In this document: positions 15,819 through 23,081 of the stretch, piece after piece
Layout of the letters: every line of letters starts with the position of its first letter
Position numbering within the stretch: the first letter of the stretch is position 1
Assembly: GCA_014656015.1 (NCBI GenBank)
Contig: BNBP01000078.1
Span: 1 to 32,125, forward strand
DNA length: 32,125 nucleotides
From: Streptomyces griseoaurantiacus
GTDB taxonomy: Bacteria; Actinomycetota; Actinomycetes; Streptomycetales; Streptomycetaceae
Direction: 5' to 3'
Position numbers and translations under genes: made by a program
Notes under the pieces: model-generated
Databases searched by the model: none
What the model saw: only the letters and a program-made list of their open reading frames with translations
What the model was told of the DNA's origin: nothing

Positions 15819-16514
15819 GTGAACCCGCAGCACCCGCACAACCCGCAGGACCCGCGGCAGGGCCAGAGCCCGCAGTACCCGCAGCCGCCGGTCCACCAGC
15901 AGAACCCGGGGCAGCCGCCCTACCCGCAGTACCAGCAGCAGCCCGGCTGGGGCACTCCGCCGCCGATGCCGCAGCCGCCCCGCCGGAACACCGGCAGGAT
16001 CGTCGGATTCTCCTGTCTCGGTGTGCTGGCCCTCTTCGTGGTCCTGGGCATCGTCGTGGCCGCGGTCGGCGGCGGGGACGACGACGGCAAGAAGAGCACC
16101 GCCTCCAGCAGCCAGGCCGAGGACGACTCCGCGAAGGACGACACGAAGAGCGACGCCAAGGACGACACGAAGAGCGACGCCGAGGACGACAAGAAGGACG
16201 GCGAAGGCGACAAGGGCGACGCGAAGTCGACCGGCAGCCAGGCCGACCGGTTCAAGGCCTGCGTCGCCAAGAAGGGCACCGCCGGCGAGAAGGCCGCCGT
16301 CGCGCACGTCACCAAGGTGACCGGCACCGACAAGAGGAACGACATCCTCGACGCGGCCGAGGTCTTCACCGACTTCACCGGCGGCTTCATGAGCGCCGAC
16401 GCGGGCGACGCCAAGCTGATCACCTCGGCGTTCACGAGCTGCTACGAGTCGGACAACGGGCTCGTGACGGTGTACGGCAGCGACGGCGACATGATCACCA
16501 ACGGCAACTACTGA
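15819..16514 (+). CDS. Pro/Gln-rich single-pass membrane protein of unknown function
   Basis: The product has 231 residues in four parts. A Pro/Gln/Asn/His-rich cytoplasmic tail covers 1-58. One transmembrane helix spans about 61-84 (GRIVGFSCLGVLALFVVLGI begins it). A Lys/Asp/Ser-rich linker at about 85-142 contains an exactly duplicated 24-nt unit. A small extracytoplasmic domain follows (about 143-231) with two Cys (FKACVAKKG and TSCYESDNG) that could form a disulphide. The start is GTG at 15819 preceded by GGGGGGA. This architecture is frequent in Streptomyces membrane proteins of unknown role, and I do not recognise the C-terminal domain. It converges on the GH48 gene with two terminators between. 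Confidence 0.8.
   Translation: MNPQHPHNPQDPRQGQSPQYPQPPVHQQNPGQPPYPQYQQQPGWGTPPPMPQPPRRNTGRIVGFSCLGVLALFVVLGIVVAAVGGGDDDGKKSTASSSQAEDDSAKDDTKSDAKDDTKSDAEDDKKDGEGDKGDAKSTGSQADRFKACVAKKGTAGEKAAVAHVTKVTGTDKRNDILDAAEVFTDFTGGFMSADAGDAKLITSAFTSCYESDNGLVTVYGSDGDMITNGNY
16134..16181 (+). repeat. Exact 24-nt tandem duplication in the linker of the membrane protein
   Basis: Bases 16134-16157 and 16158-16181 are identical and in frame, encoding KDDTKSDA twice; a diverged further part follows (EDDKKDGEGDK). It lies wholly inside the gene and lengthens the charged linker by eight residues. Confidence 0.85.
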
Positions 16515-16552
16515 GCCGCGTCCGCCGGTACATTCCGCCAGTACACATGGAC

Positions 16553-16589
16553 GGCCGGGCGGCACCGCGTGCGCGGCGGCCGCCCGGCC
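16553..16589. terminator. Strong 11-bp hairpin between convergent genes
   Basis: GGCCGGGCGGC (16553-16563) and GCCGCCCGGCC (16579-16589) pair perfectly, and the loop itself contains CCGC/GCGG pairing. It ends the plus-strand membrane protein gene. Confidence 0.7.
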
Positions 16590-16595
16590 TGGTGT

Positions 16596-16622
16596 GGGTC
16601 CCGTCCCCAGGCGACGGGACCC
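16596..16622. terminator. Second strong hairpin, facing the GH48 gene end
   Basis: GGGTCCCGTC (16596-16605) and GACGGGACCC (16613-16622) are a perfect 10-bp stem with a 7-base loop. It lies 24 bases beyond the GH48 stop on the minus strand and next to the hairpin at 16553-16589. Confidence 0.7.
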
Positions 16623-16646
16623 GGTACGCGGAGCCTCAGCGGGGGT

Positions 16647-19586
16647 TCATTCGAGCAGCTCCGCGTACGCGCCCATGGCCAGCGCGATGTCCGCCTGGGC
16701 CCAGAACCGGTGGTACGTGAAGACGGGCGCGGCGCCGCCCTTGAGATAACTCTCGATCTTCGACCATGCCGGGTCGTCCTTGTAGAAGGAACGGATCGAG
16801 GCGAACGTCGAGGACGAGTCGATCGTGTCGCCGTTCGGCATGGTGCCGGTCCAGCCGCTGGGGACGTACACGCTGTCCTCGAAGCGGTTGTAGTCGGCGC
16901 GGGTCTCCGGGACGGCGATGCCGAGGTCGTCCTGGTAGTGGTCCCACATGCCGTCCAGCAGCGCCTTCGCCGTCGACTTCGCCTCCGTGTCGCCGGACTC
17001 GGCGGCGTAGTACGTCAGGGTCTTGGCGTACGCGGCGGCCACGCCCACGTCGTCGGTGTAGTCGGCGACGGTGACGTGCAGACCGCTGTTGTCGCCGGGG
17101 GCCGAGGCGTTCCAGGTGTCCGGCTTCCCCGACCACTGGAGGGTGGAGGGGACCCGGTAGGTGCCGTCCGGGTTGATCGTGGTCTCGGACAGCGCCCAGT
17201 CGACCCACTTGTCCAGGACCGCCTTGGCGTCGGCGTCGCCCGTCTGCTGGTAGTACTCGGCGACGCGTTCCATCGACCACGCCTGGAAGCCGAACCACTG
17301 GTTGGACGGCGGGTCGTGGTAGACGGGCGCCTCGTCGTAGTACATGCCGTAGAACGTGGGCGTGCCGCTCGGCGGGGTGGCGTACCTGCCCTGCCAGGAG
17401 TTGGTCGCGCCGCCCGCGATCGCGCCCTCGTCGGACTGCAGCCAGCGGTAGAACTCCAGCTGCCGGTCCAGGGAGGTGGCCCAGTCCGCCGAGCCCGTGG
17501 CCGACTTGGGCTTCAGGTCGGCGTAGGAGCTGAGCGCGTACGCGGCCAGCGGGTTCTGGTAGCCGCCGTGGACGTGGCTGGAGCCGATGCGCCAGGCCCA
17601 GCCGGCGCTGGTGTCGGTGGCGCCGCCCCAGGCGTAGTACCAGGAGAGCAGGTAGTGGGAGGCGTCCTTGCCGCTGCCGGCGGCACAGGAGGAGGGCCCC
17701 ACACAGTTGCCGATCTTCTTGAAGTACTTGTCGTACATCGCGTAGCGCAGGTAGTCGCCCATCTTCGCGGCCTTGCCGACGGTCGCGGAGACCTCACCGC
17801 CCTTGCCCTGCTCCTTGGCCCACACGTCGGCCCAGTACGCGGCCTGCACGGCGCGCGCGTCGGCGTCGGGGGCGTCGGTGTACTTCCACTGCTTGGAGTA
17901 GGAGGAGTCGCCGGTGAACAGGTCCAGATAGCCGTTCCTGCCGCCGTACTTGAAGGCGTCGCAGGTCGGCTGCGGGACCGTCTCCCAGACGGATTCCTGC
18001 GGGCCGCGCTGGAAGGTGTTGATGTACGAGGGTCCGCTCGTGGTGGGCCCGCCCTCGCACTTCCCGGGCGCGTTGCCGTACCCGTAGACGTTGTCGACGT
18101 CCTGGATCCAGTGCATGCCGTAGACGTCGGACGTGCCGTACGCGCTCTTCAGCTCCGCCGCGATCGGGTCACGGCCCACCGAGGCACCGGTGTCGAGCGC
18201 GGAGGGGTACTCGTCCGGGGTGTCGTACTCGGGCGCGTAGGTGGCCGGTTTCGAGGCGTCGTAGAAGGAGTTGGTGGGCTGGTCGGCGTGGGTGGGGATC
18301 ATGTACTTCTCCATGATGTCCCAGGCGCCGTTGAACTTGTCCCAGTCACCGGTGACCTTGCCGTACATCGCCTGCAGCCACAGGAGATAGCTGTACGCCT
18401 CCGAGGTGGTCTCGTGCCCGTGGTCGGGTGCCTCGACGATCAGCGTCTCCACCGAGTGGTACGGAACGCCCTCGGGGGAGAAGTAGCCGTTGGCCGGATC
18501 GGTGATCTTCCCGTAGAGGTCCAGGAAGCGGGCGTCGTACGCCGTCGAGCCCTTCAGTTCCGTGACGGTCACGGTGGCCTTGGCATGGCCGTTCGCGGAG
18601 GAGGTGAAGGTGGCGGCGCCGGTGCCGGAGTCGTCGGCGGTGACGGTCACCTTCTGCGCGGTGTCCCAGTTCGACGGGGTGAAGGTCAGTGAGGCGCCGT
18701 CCGTGACCGCGAGACCGTCGTTGCCGTCGGTGCGGGCGGTCGTCACGGTGACGTCCGCCGAGGGCTTCGTCGACAGTTTCACCTCGTAGCTGCCGGACGC
18801 GCCCTGGCGGACCGCCAGTTGGGCGGGCGAGGCGACGATCGCGGGTCCGGAGGCGACGGTGATGCCCACCGGACTCGACTCGGCCGAGGCGCCCAGGCTG
18901 TCGTACGCCTTGGCCACCAGCGAGTGGCCGCCCACGGACAGACCGGTGGCCGAGTAGGTGTACGGGGCGCTGGTGTCGCTGCCCAGCAGCGTGGTGTCGT
19001 CGTAGAACTCGACCTTCGCGATCGACGCGTCGTCGGCCGCGGCGGCCGTGGCCGCGAGCGGGACGGCGTCGCCCTGCGAATAGACCGCGCCGGCGCTCGG
19101 GCTGGTCAGCACGGCCACCGGCGGCTGGTGCGCGCCGGCGCAGCGGGTGCCGTCGACGGCGAAGTCGGTGGGGGCGGTGTTGGTGCCGCTGTACGTGAAC
19201 TGCCCGCCCGTGGTGACGGCGGCGCCGGCGGCGACCGTGCCGTTGTACGAGGCGTTCCTGACCGTGACCGACCGCCCCGACTGCGACCAGCTTCCGTTCC
19301 AGCCGTTGCTGAGCTTCTGGTTGCCGGCGTAGGAGTACGTCAGGGTCCAGCCGTCCAGGGCCTCGGAGCCCCGGTTGGTGAGGGTGAGCTCGGCGGTGAA
19401 GCCGGAGCCCCAGTCGTTCGTCGTGTAGTCGACGCTGCACCGGACGGAGGCCGCGTGCGCGGTCGTCGACCCGGTCGACAGCAGGGCGAGGGGAAGTGCG
19501 AGGGCCGCCACGGCGGCGGTCCACAGGCGCCGTGCGGCACGGCGCCTGCGTCTGGTCCCGGAGCTGGGTCTGCGCGAGGGTTCCAT
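16647..19586 (-). CDS. Secreted GH48 cellulase (reducing-end exoglucanase type) with CBM2
   Basis: The product has 979 residues. An Arg-rich signal peptide ends near AHA-AS (about 46). A CBM2 follows at about 49-150 (Cys50/Cys149 pair, Trp59, Trp80, Trp96). Next come an Ig-like domain at 156-246 (VAVLTSPSAGAVYSQGDAV) and a beta-rich domain at 248-345. The GH48 catalytic domain runs from about 350 to the end. The GH48 signature VEAPDHGHETTSEAYSY carries Glu385 and the proposed proton donor Glu396, by analogy with CelF Glu44/Glu55. GH48 enzymes are processive cellobiohydrolases acting from reducing ends. The ATG at 19586 has a perfect AAGGAGG; the frame is open upstream through the promoter, which rules those starts out. 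Expression is probably repressed by CebR (box at 19647-19660). It is divergent from the GH6 gene. Confidence 0.95.
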   Translation of the reverse strand: MEPSRRPSSGTRRRRRAARRLWTAAVAALALPLALLSTGSTTAHAASVRCSVDYTTNDWGSGFTAELTLTNRGSEALDGWTLTYSYAGNQKLSNGWNGSWSQSGRSVTVRNASYNGTVAAGAAVTTGGQFTYSGTNTAPTDFAVDGTRCAGAHQPPVAVLTSPSAGAVYSQGDAVPLAATAAAADDASIAKVEFYDDTTLLGSDTSAPYTYSATGLSVGGHSLVAKAYDSLGASAESSPVGITVASGPAIVASPAQLAVRQGASGSYEVKLSTKPSADVTVTTARTDGNDGLAVTDGASLTFTPSNWDTAQKVTVTADDSGTGAATFTSSANGHAKATVTVTELKGSTAYDARFLDLYGKITDPANGYFSPEGVPYHSVETLIVEAPDHGHETTSEAYSYLLWLQAMYGKVTGDWDKFNGAWDIMEKYMIPTHADQPTNSFYDASKPATYAPEYDTPDEYPSALDTGASVGRDPIAAELKSAYGTSDVYGMHWIQDVDNVYGYGNAPGKCEGGPTTSGPSYINTFQRGPQESVWETVPQPTCDAFKYGGRNGYLDLFTGDSSYSKQWKYTDAPDADARAVQAAYWADVWAKEQGKGGEVSATVGKAAKMGDYLRYAMYDKYFKKIGNCVGPSSCAAGSGKDASHYLLSWYYAWGGATDTSAGWAWRIGSSHVHGGYQNPLAAYALSSYADLKPKSATGSADWATSLDRQLEFYRWLQSDEGAIAGGATNSWQGRYATPPSGTPTFYGMYYDEAPVYHDPPSNQWFGFQAWSMERVAEYYQQTGDADAKAVLDKWVDWALSETTINPDGTYRVPSTLQWSGKPDTWNASAPGDNSGLHVTVADYTDDVGVAAAYAKTLTYYAAESGDTEAKSTAKALLDGMWDHYQDDLGIAVPETRADYNRFEDSVYVPSGWTGTMPNGDTIDSSSTFASIRSFYKDDPAWSKIESYLKGGAAPVFTYHRFWAQADIALAMGAYAELLE

Positions 19587-19646
19587 GGTGCTGGTCCTCC
19601 TTGCGGCTCTGGCGAGTGGGGGGAGGAGCGACAAGCTGTGAACCAG

Positions 19647-19660
19647 TGGGAGCGCTCCCA
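19647..19660. promoter_or_regulatory. CebR operator, perfect palindrome TGGGAGCGCTCCCA
   Basis: The 14-bp sequence is exactly the Streptomyces CebR box. CebR is a LacI-family repressor released by cellobiose or cellotriose. The box starts at the last base of the GH48 -10 element, so a bound repressor would block that promoter. Confidence 0.9.
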
Positions 19661-19688
19661 TAGTGGGGAGAGCCACCCTCGCGGTCAA
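19660..19688 (-). promoter_or_regulatory. GH48 gene promoter (TTGACC-N17-CACTAT)
   Basis: On the minus strand TTGACC (19688-19683) is followed by 17 bases and CACTAT (19665-19660), a housekeeping-type promoter. The CebR box overlaps its downstream edge. The predicted start of the transcript is about 65 bases before the GH48 ATG. Confidence 0.6.
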
Positions 19689-19770
19689 GTCATGTGAACA
19701 CCCGAAAAGATTTCGACGAGGTTCACCTACGGTGAGGGGCCGGTTTCGGCGGGTTCCCGGCTCAACCCCC

Positions 19771-19799
19771 TTGGATTCGCCCCCGGTTGGCGCTACCTT
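19771..19799 (+). promoter_or_regulatory. Putative promoter toward GH6 (TTGGAT-N17-TACCTT)
   Basis: TTGGAT (19771-19776) and TACCTT (19794-19799) are spaced by 17 bases. The degenerate CebR box begins 12 bases after the -10, near the expected +6. It is the only promoter-like pair I find between the two cellulase genes on this strand. Confidence 0.45.
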
Positions 19800-19810
19800 C
19801 CCCACACCAG

Positions 19811-19824
19811 TGGGAGCGGTTCCA
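19811..19824. promoter_or_regulatory. Degenerate CebR box TGGGAGCGGTTCCA
   Basis: This matches the CebR palindrome at 12 of 14 positions, with mismatches at positions 9 and 11, both in the right arm. It lies just downstream of the putative plus-strand promoter, where a repressor would block initiation or elongation. Weaker binding than at the perfect box is expected. Confidence 0.7.
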
Positions 19825-19873
19825 TCAGTCGACGCGTCCGTCACGGACGCGACCGAGCTGCAAGGAGTCGCTC

Positions 19874-20035
19874 ATGCGCCACCCCCCGCGTTCACTAGTT
19901 GCAACCGTGGTCCGCGCGGCCGCGCCCCGTACGCCGGTCCGGCGACGGCCCGACGCACCCTCCGGGCCGGGACGCGAAGCGGCCTCCGTCCGGCCAGGGA
20001 CACCCGCGCGCACCCCCTCGTGGACCACGTCGTGA
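19874..20035 (+). CDS. 53-codon open frame in the GH6 leader, possible leader peptide or decayed gene
   Basis: An ATG at 19874 follows a strong AAGGAG at eight-base spacing and a plausible promoter with a CebR-like box. The product starts MRHPPRSLVATVVRAAAPRT, resembling the beginning of a signal peptide, then becomes Pro/Arg-rich and stops at 20033-20035. No domain is recognisable. It could be a leader peptide, the 5' remnant of a lost secreted enzyme, or a chance frame with an accidental Shine-Dalgarno. The strength of the initiation signals is the only real support. Confidence 0.35.
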   Translation: MRHPPRSLVATVVRAAAPRTPVRRRPDAPSGPGREAASVRPGTPARTPSWTTS

Positions 20036-20250
20036 ACCGGTCCGAGAACCGGGTCCCGCCGCCTGCCGGCCGGGTCCGCCTCTCCCGGGACCGCTCCTTC
20101 GGTCCCTCCCCGCTCTCCGGCCGCGACGGCGCACCCCCGTCGTACGGAGCCGGGCCGCGCGGTCACCGCGCGCCCTGAACGGAAGACCCCGCACGGCACC
20201 ACGCGGGCCGAACCGGGCACCACCCGACAGGAAGAAGGAAACACGCACTC
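20036..20250 (+). other. Untranslated stretch between the small frame and GH6
   Basis: These 215 bases carry no supported gene. They include a GCGCGGT/ACCGCGC inverted repeat and, close to the GH6 start, GGAAGAAGGAAAC as ribosome binding region. No separate promoter or further CebR box is visible, so GH6 seems to have a leader of about 440 bases. Confidence 0.5.
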
Positions 20251-21981
20251 ATGAGCCGTACCAGAACAGCGTTGTTCGCCGCCCTGGCACTGATCGCCGG
20301 GGGTACGGGCACCGCCCTCATGGCACCCACCGCAGGAGCCGCCACCGCGGCCGTCCCCTGCTCCGTCGACTACCAGATACAGAACGACTGGGGCTCCGGC
20401 TTCACCGCCAACGTGACCGTCAAGAACAACGGCGCCGCCAAGACGAGCTGGTCCCTGAAGTGGTCCTACGCCGGCAGCCAGAAGGTCGCCAGCGGCTGGA
20501 ACGCCAAGTTCAGCCAGAGCGGGAACGCGGTCACCGTCACCAACGAGAGCTACAACGGCTCGCTGGGCACCGGCGCTTCGACCAGCTTCGGCTTCCAGGG
20601 CAGCTACAGCGGCTCCAACGCCGTACCGTCCAGCTTCACGCTCGACGGCGTCACCTGCAACGTCGACTCCGGCGGCGGGGACGACGGCGGTGGCGGGGAC
20701 GACGGCGGCGGCACCACCGACCCGTCCGGCCGCGTGGACAACCCGTACGCCGGCGCCAAGGTGTACGTGAACCCGGAGTGGTCGGCCCTGGCCGCCGCCG
20801 AACCGGGCGGCGACCGCGTCTCCGACGAGCCGACGGGCGTCTGGCTGGACCGCATCGCCGCCATCGAGGGCGCGAACGGCGGCATGGGCCTGCGCGACCA
20901 CCTCGACGCGGCGCTGGAGCAGAAGGGCAGCGGCGAGGAGGTCGTCCAGCTCGTCGTCTACGACCTGCCCGGCCGCGACTGCTCCGCCCTCGCCTCCAAC
21001 GGCGAACTCGGCCCCGACGACATCGACAAGTACAAGTCCGACTTCATCGACCCGATCGCGGACATCCTGTCCGACTCCAAGTACGCCTCGCTGCGGATCG
21101 TCGCCACGATCGAGATCGACTCGCTGCCCAACCTCGTCACCAACACCGGCGGCAAGTCGACCGCCACGCCCGAGTGCGACGAGATGAAGGCCAACGGCAA
21201 CTACGTGAAGGGCGTCGGCTACGCGCTGGCGCAGCTCGGCGCGATCCCCAACGTCTACAACTACGTGGACGCCGGCCACCACGGCTGGCTCGGCTGGGAC
21301 GACAACTTCCGCCCCACCGCCGAGCTGTTCAAGACGGCGGCCACCAGTGAGGGCGCCAGCGTCGACGACGTGCACGGCTTCATCACCAACACCGCCAACT
21401 ACAGCGCCCTGAAGGAGGAGAACTTCACCATCGACGACACCGTCAACGGCACCTCCGTGCGCCAGTCCAAGTGGGTGGACTGGAACCGGTACGTCGACGA
21501 GCTGTCGTACGCCCAGGCCTTCCGCGAGGAGGCGGTCTCCGTCGGCTTCAACTCCGACATCGGCATGCTGATCGACACCTCCCGCAACGGCTGGGGCGGT
21601 TCCGAGCGGCCCACCGGGCCCGGCGCCAAGACCAGCGTCGACACGTACATCGAGGGCGGACGCATCGACCGCCGCATCCACGTCGGCAACTGGTGCAACC
21701 AGTCCGGTGCCGGTCTGGGCGAACGCCCGCAGGCGGCCCCCGAGTCCGGGATCGACGCCTACGTGTGGATGAAGCCCCCGGGCGAGTCCGACGGAGCCAG
21801 CGAGGCCATCGACAACGACGAGGGCAAGGGCTTCGACCGGATGTGCGACCCGACGTACACGGGCAACGCGCGCAACGGGAACAACATGTCGGGCGCCCTC
21901 GGGGACGCCCCCGTCTCCGGCCACTGGTTCTCCGCCCAGTTCCGCGAGCTGATGGACAACGCCTACCCGCCGCTGTCCTGA
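20251..21981 (+). CDS. Secreted GH6 exocellulase with N-terminal CBM2
   Basis: The product has 576 residues. The signal peptide runs to about 34 (APTAGAATAA), CBM2 covers about 36-137 (Cys37/Cys136, with Trp47, Trp67, Trp71, Trp83), a Gly/Asp-rich linker covers 140-158, and the GH6 catalytic domain runs from about 163 to the end. Catalytic landmarks are VVYDLPGRDCSALASNGEL, with Asp243 in the position of the fungal Cel6A proton donor Asp175, and IEIDSLPNLVTN with Asp290 at Asp221. The long insertions and ending (VDTYIEGGRIDRR, WMKPPGESDG) resemble Thermobifida Cel6B-type non-reducing-end cellobiohydrolases. The ATG has AAGGA about 12 bases upstream. It should complement the divergent GH48, which attacks the opposite chain end. 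Confidence 0.95.
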   Translation: MSRTRTALFAALALIAGGTGTALMAPTAGAATAAVPCSVDYQIQNDWGSGFTANVTVKNNGAAKTSWSLKWSYAGSQKVASGWNAKFSQSGNAVTVTNESYNGSLGTGASTSFGFQGSYSGSNAVPSSFTLDGVTCNVDSGGGDDGGGGDDGGGTTDPSGRVDNPYAGAKVYVNPEWSALAAAEPGGDRVSDEPTGVWLDRIAAIEGANGGMGLRDHLDAALEQKGSGEEVVQLVVYDLPGRDCSALASNGELGPDDIDKYKSDFIDPIADILSDSKYASLRIVATIEIDSLPNLVTNTGGKSTATPECDEMKANGNYVKGVGYALAQLGAIPNVYNYVDAGHHGWLGWDDNFRPTAELFKTAATSEGASVDDVHGFITNTANYSALKEENFTIDDTVNGTSVRQSKWVDWNRYVDELSYAQAFREEAVSVGFNSDIGMLIDTSRNGWGGSERPTGPGAKTSVDTYIEGGRIDRRIHVGNWCNQSGAGLGERPQAAPESGIDAYVWMKPPGESDGASEAIDNDEGKGFDRMCDPTYTGNARNGNNMSGALGDAPVSGHWFSAQFRELMDNAYPPLS

Positions 21982-21999
21982 CCCGCACGGCAACGGCGA

Positions 22000-22031
22000 A
22001 CCGCCCGGTCCGCGCATGCGGGCCGGGCGGT
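22000..22031. terminator. Terminator after the GH6 gene
   Basis: ACCGCCCGG (22000-22008) pairs with CCGGGCGGT (22023-22031), with an inner CCGC/GCGG stem around GCAT, followed by TT. It lies between convergent genes and is likely bidirectional. Confidence 0.8.
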
Positions 22032-22052
22032 TTCGTCCGGAGACGGGGGGCG

Positions 22053-22886
22053 TCAGTCGTTGACGTCCGCCGGGTTCGAGCCGAGGCGCCGGTCCTCGTC
22101 GAGCGCGCTGATGGCGCCCAGGTCCTCCTCGTCGAGCGAGAAGTCGAAGACGTCGAAGTTCTCCTTGATCCGCGAGGGGGTCACGGACTTCGGGATCACG
22201 ACGTTGCCGAGCTGCAGGTGCCAGCGCAGCACCACCTGGGCCGGCGTCCGGCCGTGCTTGCGGGCGATCGCCACGATCGCCGGCACGTCCAGCAGACCCT
22301 TGCCGGAGCCGAGCGGCGACCACGCCTCGGTCGCGATGCCGTGCTCCGCGTGGACCTCGCGTGCCGTCTGCTGCTGGAGCTGCGGGTGCAGCTCGATCTG
22401 GTTGACCGCCGGCACGACCGAGGTCGCTTCGAGGAGCGTCGTCAGATGCTCGGGAAGGAAGTTGGAGACGCCGATCGCCTTGGCGCGGCCCTCCTCGTAC
22501 AGCTTCTCGAAGGCCTTGTACGTGTCGACGAACGTGCCCCGGTCCGGCATCGGCCAGTGGATCAGGTACAGATCCACGTACTCCAGGCCGAGCTTCTTCA
22601 GCGAGGTGTCGAAGGCACGCAGGGTGCTGTCGTGGCCCTGGTCGGCGTTCCAGAGCTTGGTGGTGACGAAGAGCTCCTCACGGGGGAGCCCGGAGGAGGC
22701 GATCGCCCTGCCGGTGCCCTCCTCGTTGCCGTAGATCGCCGCGGTGTCGATGCTGCGGTAGCCCGCCTCCAGGGCGGTGCTCACGGCACGCTCCGCCTCG
22801 TCGTCCGCCACCTGCCAGACGCCGAAGCCGAGCTGGGGCATCTCGACGCCGTTGTTGAGGATGATCGGGGGGACCTTGCTGCTCAC
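22053..22886 (-). CDS. Aldo/keto reductase
   Basis: This 277-residue cytoplasmic NADPH-dependent oxidoreductase has the TIM-barrel AKR fold. The catalytic tetrad is complete: Asp47 and Tyr52 (SIDTAAIYGNE), Lys77 (VTTKLWN) and His110 (YLIHWP). Cofactor-binding segments GVSNF, EAWSPLGSGKG and IPKSVTPSRIKEN are all present. The sequence resembles the 2,5-diketo-gluconate reductase/AKR5 group; the physiological substrate is unknown. The start is GTG at 22886 (CTCACGAGC on the plus strand), with AAGGA slightly further upstream than usual. The gene is monocistronic, converging on GH6. Confidence 0.92.
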   Translation of the reverse strand: MSSKVPPIILNNGVEMPQLGFGVWQVADDEAERAVSTALEAGYRSIDTAAIYGNEEGTGRAIASSGLPREELFVTTKLWNADQGHDSTLRAFDTSLKKLGLEYVDLYLIHWPMPDRGTFVDTYKAFEKLYEEGRAKAIGVSNFLPEHLTTLLEATSVVPAVNQIELHPQLQQQTAREVHAEHGIATEAWSPLGSGKGLLDVPAIVAIARKHGRTPAQVVLRWHLQLGNVVIPKSVTPSRIKENFDVFDFSLDEEDLGAISALDEDRRLGSNPADVND

Positions 22887-23030
22887 GAGCTCTCGAATCC
22901 TTAGGTCGTCGGTGGGTGCGTCGGGCCGTTCGTCTGTTCATCACACCCGTAGGTGCTCCTGCCCGGACTCGGGCCCGATTACCCCATCGTCAACGATCAC
23001 GCTGCGTGTTGCATTCCGGGTGGTCTGTTC

Positions 23031-23065
23031 CCCGTCGGGTACCGCCCGCCCTCGTCGGGTACGGC
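23031..23065. repeat. Direct repeat CYCGTCGGGTACSGC spaced 20 bp
   Basis: CCCGTCGGGTACCGC (23031-23045) and CTCGTCGGGTACGGC (23051-23065) differ at two positions. They lie in the 195-bp gap between the aldo/keto reductase start and the acyl-CoA synthetase stop. The spacing is about two helical turns, so the pair could be operator half-sites. Nothing else is recognised in the gap beyond a TTGACG near 22995 on the minus strand. Confidence 0.5.
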
Positions 23066-23081
23066 GTGCCGAAAGGTCCCC

